From Bacterioplanoides sp965200585 (GTDB lineage: Bacteria; Pseudomonadota; Gammaproteobacteria; Pseudomonadales; Oceanobacteraceae), in the NCBI RefSeq assembly GCF_965200585.1, contig NZ_OZ241361.1: 64,000 nucleotides of DNA; one strand, given 5' to 3'. The translations under genes and the position numbers were made by a program. The notes under the pieces are model-generated. The model was not told the origin of the DNA. It made no database searches and was given only the letters and a program-made list of their open reading frames with translations. The first letter of the stretch is position 1. The number at the start of each line of letters is the position of its first letter. Of the stretch, positions 58,492 to 64,000 are shown piece by piece.

Positions 58492-59577
58492 TTAGTTACC
58501 AGCCATCTCAGCCAGCAGGTTCGCCTGATGTTCCTGAATCAGCGGTTCAATCACCGGTGACAAATCACCCTGAACAATTTCATCCAGCTTGTATAAGGTC
58601 AGGTTAATGCGGTGGTCGGTAACCCGGCCTTGTGGATAGTTGTAGGTACGGATTCGCTCTGAGCGGTCACCCGAGCCCACCAGACTTTTACGAGTCGCTG
58701 CCTGTTCGGCATGAGCGGCCTGCATCTGCGCATCACGCAAACGAGTTGCCAGTAATGCCATCGCTTTGGCTTTGTTCTTGTGCTGCGAACGCTCGTCCTG
58801 ACATTCCACCACCACGCCGGTTGGTAAGTGAGTCAGACGAATGGCGGAATCGGTTTTGTTAACGTGCTGACCACCGGCACCGGAAGCGCGGAAAGTATCA
58901 ATACGCAGGTCGTTTTTGTTGATGTCAACTTCTTCTTCGCTTTCCACTTCCGGCATGATCGCCACCGTACAAGCCGAGGTATGAATACGGCCCTGACTTT
59001 CGGTTTCAGGTACACGTTGTACCCGGTGAGCACCGGATTCAAACTTCAGACGCGAGTACACATCCACCCCGGAAATACGGGTAATCACTTCTTTAAAACC
59101 GCCGTGTTCCCCTTCGTTGGCGCTCATCAGCTCAGCACGCCAGCCCTGAGTTTCGGCAAAACGGGTGTACATACGGTATAAGTCACCGGCAAAAATAGCG
59201 GCTTCATCACCACCGGTACCAGCACGGATTTCGACAATCACGTTACGGCCATCATCCGGGTCTTTGGGTAACAGCAGGATTTCGATCTTACCAGCCAGCT
59301 CTTCGATTTCCGCCTTGGCGTTAACCAGCTCTTCTTCACCCATGGCTTTCATATCCGGGTCAGAGTCCTGAGCCAGAATTTCCGCTTCTTCGAGGTTTTC
59401 CTGAGCCTGCTGATAATCCGAGAAGGTTTGTGCCACTTCCTCTAACTCAGCGTACTCTTTGGATAACTTACGGAACTTATCCTGATCACCAATCACGTCA
59501 GGATCGGATAACAGATGACCCACTTCTTCGTAGCGGTCGCGCAGTTGTTCGAGTTTAAACAGTATCGATTCTTTCAT
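58492..59577 (-). CDS. prfA: Peptide chain release factor 1
   Basis: A 361-residue RF1. The stop-codon recognition PxT motif reads PET in RVPETESQGRIHTS, and the catalytic GGQ lies in SGAGGQHVNKTDSA. RAGTGGDEAAIFAGDLYRMY is the family core. It ends translation at UAA and UAG. It is codirectional with hemA and prmC, with 94 bp to hemA. Confidence 0.96.
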   Translation of the reverse strand: MKESILFKLEQLRDRYEEVGHLLSDPDVIGDQDKFRKLSKEYAELEEVAQTFSDYQQAQENLEEAEILAQDSDPDMKAMGEEELVNAKAEIEELAGKIEILLLPKDPDDGRNVIVEIRAGTGGDEAAIFAGDLYRMYTRFAETQGWRAELMSANEGEHGGFKEVITRISGVDVYSRLKFESGAHRVQRVPETESQGRIHTSACTVAIMPEVESEEEVDINKNDLRIDTFRASGAGGQHVNKTDSAIRLTHLPTGVVVECQDERSQHKNKAKAMALLATRLRDAQMQAAHAEQAATRKSLVGSGDRSERIRTYNYPQGRVTDHRINLTLYKLDEIVQGDLSPVIEPLIQEHQANLLAEMAGN

Positions 59578-59671
59578 GATGTTTTTAAATTGGCGTTAAA
59601 TAATGGGTTTTGAATAATCAGAGGATGGCAGTGGTCATCGCACTGTGGGTAAAGCGTTAGATAGAGAGACG

Positions 59672-60982
59672 CTAATGACCAGATTCGGGCTTTTCTGACG
59701 AGGAGTTCAGCTGGAACAATTCACGGGTCCAGTCGAGCGCTTCCAGGCGGCCTTCAGCGCCAGCTTTACGCAAAGATTTAGTTGGGGCATGCAGCAGTTT
59801 ATTAGAGAAGGTGTGCGCAAACTGGCGCAGCACTTTCTCGGCATCTGCACCGTTTTGTAATTGCTTCAGCGCTTTTTCTAACTGATCTTCTTTAACCAGA
59901 TCCACATGAGTTCGCAGGTCCGTCACGGTATTAACCGCATCCAGCGTTTTTAACTCACGCATATAATGCTCAACACCCGACAGGATCAGCTCTTCAGCCT
60001 GACGGGCGGCATCCTCACGCGAGCGTACGTTTTCTTCAATAATGTCGCGCAGGTCATCCACGGTATAAAGGTAAACGTCGGATAACTCGGCTACTTCTTC
60101 TTCGATGTCACGCGGTACGGCAATATCCACCATAAACATCGGCTTATGGCGACGCTTTTTCAGCGCTTTTTCCACCGCACCTTTACCCAGAATTGGCAAC
60201 GGGCTGGCGGTAGAAGAAATAATAATATCGGCATCGGCCAGCACGGTTGGGATATCTTCTAACAACACCGCATCAGCATGAAATTCCTGCGCCAGATTCT
60301 GTGCACGCGCCAGGGTTCGGTTCGCCAGCGTCATCTTTTTTACACCAGCCTGATGTAAATGGCGCGCCACCAGCTCAATGGTTTCGCCAGCGCCAATCAG
60401 TAAGGCACGGCTGTGGCTTAAATCGGCAAAGATATGTTGTGCCATCCGCACCGCCGCGAAGGCAACGGAGACCGGGTTTTCGCCAATGGCGGTATCGGTA
60501 CGCACCCGCTTGGCAATGGAAAACGTCTGGCGGAATAAGCGACCCAGCTCGGTGCTGACCGTACCGGCTTCCTGAGCCACCGCATAAGCTGACTTCATCT
60601 GGCCCAGAATCTGAGGTTCGCCCAATACGAGGGAATCCAACCCAGACGCTACCCGCATGGTGTGCTGCACGGCTTTATCTTCACCTAAGCAATAGAGGGA
60701 ACCGTTGAGTTCCTGCGGGTCAATATTATGGTGCTGTGCCATCCAGTCTGCCAATACGGCTTTTTGTTGTGCCGCCTGAACATCAATGTCCTGATTATTA
60801 AGAGGAGAAGAACAGTAAATTTCGGTGCGGTTACAGGTAGAAAGGATCACCACTTCAGAAACCGGGTCTAACGACTGAACCTGATTAAGCACCTGGGGCA
60901 TGCTGGCCGGGTCGAACGCTACACGCTCGCGAACCGAAACCGGTGCCGTTTTGTGGTTAATGCCAAGTGCCCAAATACCCAT
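59672..60982 (-). CDS. hemA: Glutamyl-tRNA reductase
   Basis: A 436-residue enzyme: MGIWALGINHKTAPVSVRERVAF at the start, the catalytic Cys in STCNRTEIY, GLDSLVLGEPQILGQMK and the NADPH-binding LIGAGETIELVARHL. It makes glutamate-1-semialdehyde, the first step of haem synthesis. I start at 60982, the usual N-terminus; the frame extends to 61042. Confidence 0.96.
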   Translation of the reverse strand: MGIWALGINHKTAPVSVRERVAFDPASMPQVLNQVQSLDPVSEVVILSTCNRTEIYCSSPLNNQDIDVQAAQQKAVLADWMAQHHNIDPQELNGSLYCLGEDKAVQHTMRVASGLDSLVLGEPQILGQMKSAYAVAQEAGTVSTELGRLFRQTFSIAKRVRTDTAIGENPVSVAFAAVRMAQHIFADLSHSRALLIGAGETIELVARHLHQAGVKKMTLANRTLARAQNLAQEFHADAVLLEDIPTVLADADIIISSTASPLPILGKGAVEKALKKRRHKPMFMVDIAVPRDIEEEVAELSDVYLYTVDDLRDIIEENVRSREDAARQAEELILSGVEHYMRELKTLDAVNTVTDLRTHVDLVKEDQLEKALKQLQNGADAEKVLRQFAHTFSNKLLHAPTKSLRKAGAEGRLEALDWTRELFQLNSSSEKPESGH

Positions 60983-61147
60983 ACTGCTGAAGGAACCTTC
61001 TATCTGAAGTGAAAGCGATAAAAAAGCGCCGATTATAAACACCTATTTGCCGCTTTGCTGCTGAAATCTTTGACTTAACTCGTTATCTGACCCTAAATAT
61101 GGGCAAAGACAGACATTACTGACGGCAAAACGCCGTGACACATAAGG

Positions 61148-62962
61148 ATGAATCCATTGAGGCCGTTTGTGACACCACGCCTGATCCCTATTTTAGCCCG
61201 GCTGCGTTTGTTAACCACCACCTTTACCCTGCCATTGCTGCTCAGTGGCTGCGCCGCCTTCCAGTCTCAACCCAGCCCATCAGACGATCAGGAGCTTGAG
61301 ATGGAGGCACAAAGCCCATCCACCCCAGCCCAGCAAGAGGTCTATCGCCCGATTCCGGCTGATACCCTGTATTCATTATTAGTGGCCGAGGTCGCCGGCC
61401 AGCGCCAGCGTTATGATATTTCGCTGTACCACTATATGACTCAGGCACGGAAAACCCAGGATGCTGATATTTCGGAACGGGCCGCCCGTATTGCCCAGTA
61501 CGTTGGCAGTGGTGAATTAGCAGAAGAAGCACTGGCTATCTGGCTGCAGCAAGAACCGGATGACCCGGCAGCACATCAGGCAGCGGCACAACTGGCCATG
61601 GATGCCGGAGATTTTCCACTGGCTCTGAGCCATATGGAGCAGCTTTATAACCTGGCCGGTATCAGCCAGTTTGATTATCTGGCCGCCAATGCCAGCCGCC
61701 TGCCCGAACATCAGAAAAAGCAATTACTGGATCGCCTGGCAGGTCTGAATGCCACCTACCCGGATAATGCCAATCTGTTTCAGGCCCGTGCCATTCTTGA
61801 ACAGCAACTTGGCCTCTATCCGGCGGCACTGAAACATAATGACCAGGCGTTGTCGCTGGAACCAGAGTTTCTGGCTGCCAAAGTTCAGCGAGCCCGGTTA
61901 TTAACCCAGATGGGTCGTGTCGATGATGCCATTGATTGGTCAACCGAGCTGCAACAGGAATACCCCAACCACAAAGGCATCGCCGTCTTACGTGCCCGTT
62001 TATTGCTGCAACAACGCCGTATGGATGATGCTCTGATTGCCTTTGATGAATTGCATCAGAATTTCCCGCGCGACATGGCCATTTTGTTATCGTTGGCTTT
62101 GCTGGAAGAAGAAATGGGAGATCAGCAGCGCGCCAAGCAGCATTTACAGAAATTACTGAGCAACGGTGCTCACCCCAATGAAGCCAACTTTTACCTGGGC
62201 AAAATCGCAGAGGAACAAGGCCAACCACAACAGGCTATTCAATATTACAGCCAGGTCAGTGATGGCCGTGAATTTTTGCCTGCTCATCTTAATGCCGCGG
62301 AGCTGATTAATGAGACTCAGGGATTAGCAGCAGCACGCGCGTATCTGACGGAGCTGCGACAGGTTCACCCCGGACAAATCAGTCCGTTAACCCGTATTGA
62401 AGTGGAATTATTAACCAATGCCGATCAGAAAGAAGAAGCGATCCAGATACTGACTCAGGCACTTGTGATCAAACAAAACGATCACGACCTGCTATACACC
62501 AGAGCCATGATGGCAGAGCAGCTGGATGATCTGGCCATGTTGGAAAAAGACCTGCGCCATCTGATTAAGCTCGACCCAAACAATGCCGAAGCCCTGAATG
62601 CGCTGGGCTATACCCTGGCGGATCGCACCGATCGCTGGCAGGAAGCTTTGCCCCTGGTCGAAAAAGCACTGAGTTTATCTCCCGAAAACCCGGCTATTAT
62701 CGACAGCCTTGGATGGATTTACTTCCGTGCCGGTGAACTCGACAAAGCTCGCCCGCTACTGAAGCAAGCATTCGATATTATGGCCGATCATGAAATTGCG
62801 GCTCACTATGGTGAATTACTCTGGGTATCGGGCAATCAGGATGAAGCGCGGAAAGTCTGGCAGCAAGGCCTGAACAACAACCCACAAAGTGACCTGATTC
62901 AGGAAACCATGCAGCGTCTGAATGTGGATAACCCACCGTCTGCAGAGCGGGTAGAGCAATAA
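61148..62962 (+). CDS. TPR-repeat lipoprotein
   Basis: A 604-residue protein with a lipobox LLLSGC (Cys35) and about a dozen TPR-like helical repeats from residue 90 to the end; the best are EALNALGYTLADRTDRWQEA and IIDSLGWIYFRAGELDKA. It lies upstream of lolB and divergent from hemA, the conserved place of this family in many gammaproteobacteria. Outer-membrane scaffold function is likely. It overlaps the lolB start (TAATG). Confidence 0.88.
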   Translation: MNPLRPFVTPRLIPILARLRLLTTTFTLPLLLSGCAAFQSQPSPSDDQELEMEAQSPSTPAQQEVYRPIPADTLYSLLVAEVAGQRQRYDISLYHYMTQARKTQDADISERAARIAQYVGSGELAEEALAIWLQQEPDDPAAHQAAAQLAMDAGDFPLALSHMEQLYNLAGISQFDYLAANASRLPEHQKKQLLDRLAGLNATYPDNANLFQARAILEQQLGLYPAALKHNDQALSLEPEFLAAKVQRARLLTQMGRVDDAIDWSTELQQEYPNHKGIAVLRARLLLQQRRMDDALIAFDELHQNFPRDMAILLSLALLEEEMGDQQRAKQHLQKLLSNGAHPNEANFYLGKIAEEQGQPQQAIQYYSQVSDGREFLPAHLNAAELINETQGLAAARAYLTELRQVHPGQISPLTRIEVELLTNADQKEEAIQILTQALVIKQNDHDLLYTRAMMAEQLDDLAMLEKDLRHLIKLDPNNAEALNALGYTLADRTDRWQEALPLVEKALSLSPENPAIIDSLGWIYFRAGELDKARPLLKQAFDIMADHEIAAHYGELLWVSGNQDEARKVWQQGLNNNPQSDLIQETMQRLNVDNPPSAERVEQ

Positions 62963-63564
62963 TGATTCGATTTATTGGCCTGATGCTGGTTATCAGTCTC
63001 AGTGGCTGCGCGTCTTTATTACCTCAGGGCGGGCAAGAAACGCTGCAACAGCAACTGTCTGCTATCAACGATTGGAAAGTGCGCGGTAAATTATCTGTTG
63101 TCACGCCACAAGAAAGCGTCACCGGTTACCTCACCTGGGATCAGCAAGAAACCGATTACCGTTTGTTTATTACCGGCCCCTTTGGTCAGGGTTCATCACA
63201 ACTGAGCGGTTCCGCCCAACACGCCGAGCTGTTACTGCCGGGTTGGGAGCAACCTCAGGTTGCCGATAATGCCGAAGAACTGATGTTGCGTTATATGGGC
63301 TGGAACTTTCCGGTGAGTGATATTCGCCACTGGGTAAAAGGTCAACCGGCGCCTTCAGCAGAAAATGCAGCATCGTCAAAAAACACCACAACAGCTGTGT
63401 TTGACGAGTCCGGTTTATTAAAAGAACTGCAGCAACATGGCTGGCAGGTTAAATATTCTCGTTACAGCCGCCAGCAAGGCTTCTGGCTGCCCGGCCTGAT
63501 CAAAGTCTCTGGCCATAACTTCCGTTTTGTTTTTTCAATTAAAGAGTGGACCATTAATGGCTAA
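62962..63564 (+). CDS. lolB: Outer-membrane lipoprotein receptor LolB
   Basis: A 200-residue lipoprotein with a lipobox SLSGC (Cys16). NDWKVRGKLSVVTPQESVTGYLTWDQQETDYRLFITGPFGQG and LLPGWEQP, and a hydrophobic WLPGLIKV near the end, match LolB. It accepts lipoproteins from LolA and inserts them into the outer membrane. The next gene, ispE, starts inside its last codons. Confidence 0.92.
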   Translation: MIRFIGLMLVISLSGCASLLPQGGQETLQQQLSAINDWKVRGKLSVVTPQESVTGYLTWDQQETDYRLFITGPFGQGSSQLSGSAQHAELLLPGWEQPQVADNAEELMLRYMGWNFPVSDIRHWVKGQPAPSAENAASSKNTTTAVFDESGLLKELQQHGWQVKYSRYSRQQGFWLPGLIKVSGHNFRFVFSIKEWTING

Positions 63565-64000
63565 CGACTCTGTGTCAGAGTGGCTGACAGTCCCTGCCCC
63601 TGCCAAACTGAATCTGATGTTACATATCACCGGTCAGCGTGAAGATGGCTATCACAACCTGCAGACCCTGTTTCAGTTTATTGATCTTTGTGACGAACTG
63701 GACTTCAGAGTACGCGAGGATAATCAGCTGACACTGGAGCCTGCCATCGATGATGTGCCGTTTGAAGACAATCTGATTATCAAAGCCGCTCGTGCACTGC
63801 AGGCCAGAAGTGATCGCTCTTTAGGAGCCGACATTCGTCTTAATAAAATATTACCGATGGGTGGTGGCTTGGGCGGTGGTAGTTCTGATGCCGCTACCAC
63901 ACTGCTGGCACTCAATCATTTATGGCAACTGAACTTATCATTTGATGAGCTGGCTGAAATGGGTTTGCAGCTGGGGGCCGATGTGCCGGTGTTTGTTCGC
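63557..64000 (+). CDS. ispE: 4-diphosphocytidyl-2-C-methyl-D-erythritol kinase, 3' partial
   Basis: The ATG at 63557 overlaps the lolB stop by eight bases, and the frame stays open to the end of the window (about 148 codons). APAKLNLMLHITGQREDGYHNLQTLFQFID and the GHMP ATP-binding MGGGLGGGSSDAATTLLALN identify IspE, an essential step of isoprenoid synthesis. lolB-ispE is a conserved pair. Confidence 0.94.
   Translation, partial: MANDSVSEWLTVPAPAKLNLMLHITGQREDGYHNLQTLFQFIDLCDELDFRVREDNQLTLEPAIDDVPFEDNLIIKAARALQARSDRSLGADIRLNKILPMGGGLGGGSSDAATTLLALNHLWQLNLSFDELAEMGLQLGADVPVFVR

Overview
The window is a chromosomal segment of a marine gammaproteobacterium, most likely an Oceanospirillales-type organism. 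That placement is inferred from the core gene order (hemA-prfA-prmC-moeB, rsmI/lpoA/yraN/diaA, TPR lipoprotein-lolB-ispE), the RNase P RNA type, and paired bacterioferritins; no 16S or tRNA gene is present to confirm it. Most of the window is ordinary backbone. The accessory DNA is concentrated in the first 15.4 kb.

Region 1 (1-15.4 kb) is a decaying chromosomal integron. A 5'-partial YceI gene is followed by an integron integrase inactivated by an internal deletion, although its LexA box is still intact. An attI-type leader and cassette array 1 come next: a DUF4279 protein, a secreted tail-collar-like protein, a small membrane protein, an attC split by an IS3-family element, a secreted protein and an inverted ccdAB toxin-antitoxin cassette. 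Chromosomal-looking genes follow: an EamA permease, a flavin reductase and an amt-eutBC ethanolamine/ammonium cluster with a sigma-54-type promoter. A second, about 85% similar copy of the leader at 12.44-12.67 kb then opens array 2 with six more cassette ORFs, including a DUF2199 protein and an effector-binding-domain protein.

Region 2 (15.4-40.4 kb) holds housekeeping and transport genes: an AraC regulator, a BASS transporter, a methyltransferase, a cold-shock protein, hyi-glxR, an HDOD protein, two complementary bacterioferritins, two diguanylate cyclases, thrC, a complete peptide-type ABC transporter, an old-yellow-enzyme homologue and an FMN-binding glutamate-synthase-like protein.

Region 3 (40.4-45.7 kb) is a five-gene operon read leftward. 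It encodes an NAD(P)H/FAD/[2Fe-2S] oxidoreductase fused to a predicted diheme-b membrane domain, an 11-heme c-type cytochrome, a DUF3365 cytochrome, a small cytochrome c and a single-domain globin. A strong terminator-like hairpin lies just before the first start codon, which suggests attenuation. This is the best candidate here for an undescribed functional system: an electron path from NAD(P)H across the membrane to a multiheme protein, with a globin attached.

Region 4 (45.7-64 kb) contains a zinc-ribbon rhomboid, a crotonase, a thioesterase, hemH, a periplasmic binding protein, a MntA/HepT pair whose HepT toxin is frameshifted by a 7-bp duplication, rnpB, rsmI/lpoA/yraN/diaA, moeB, an inserted higBA module, prmC, prfA, hemA, a TPR lipoprotein, lolB and the start of ispE. 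Short tandem repeats with a period near 15 bp recur at gene ends and between genes across the window.
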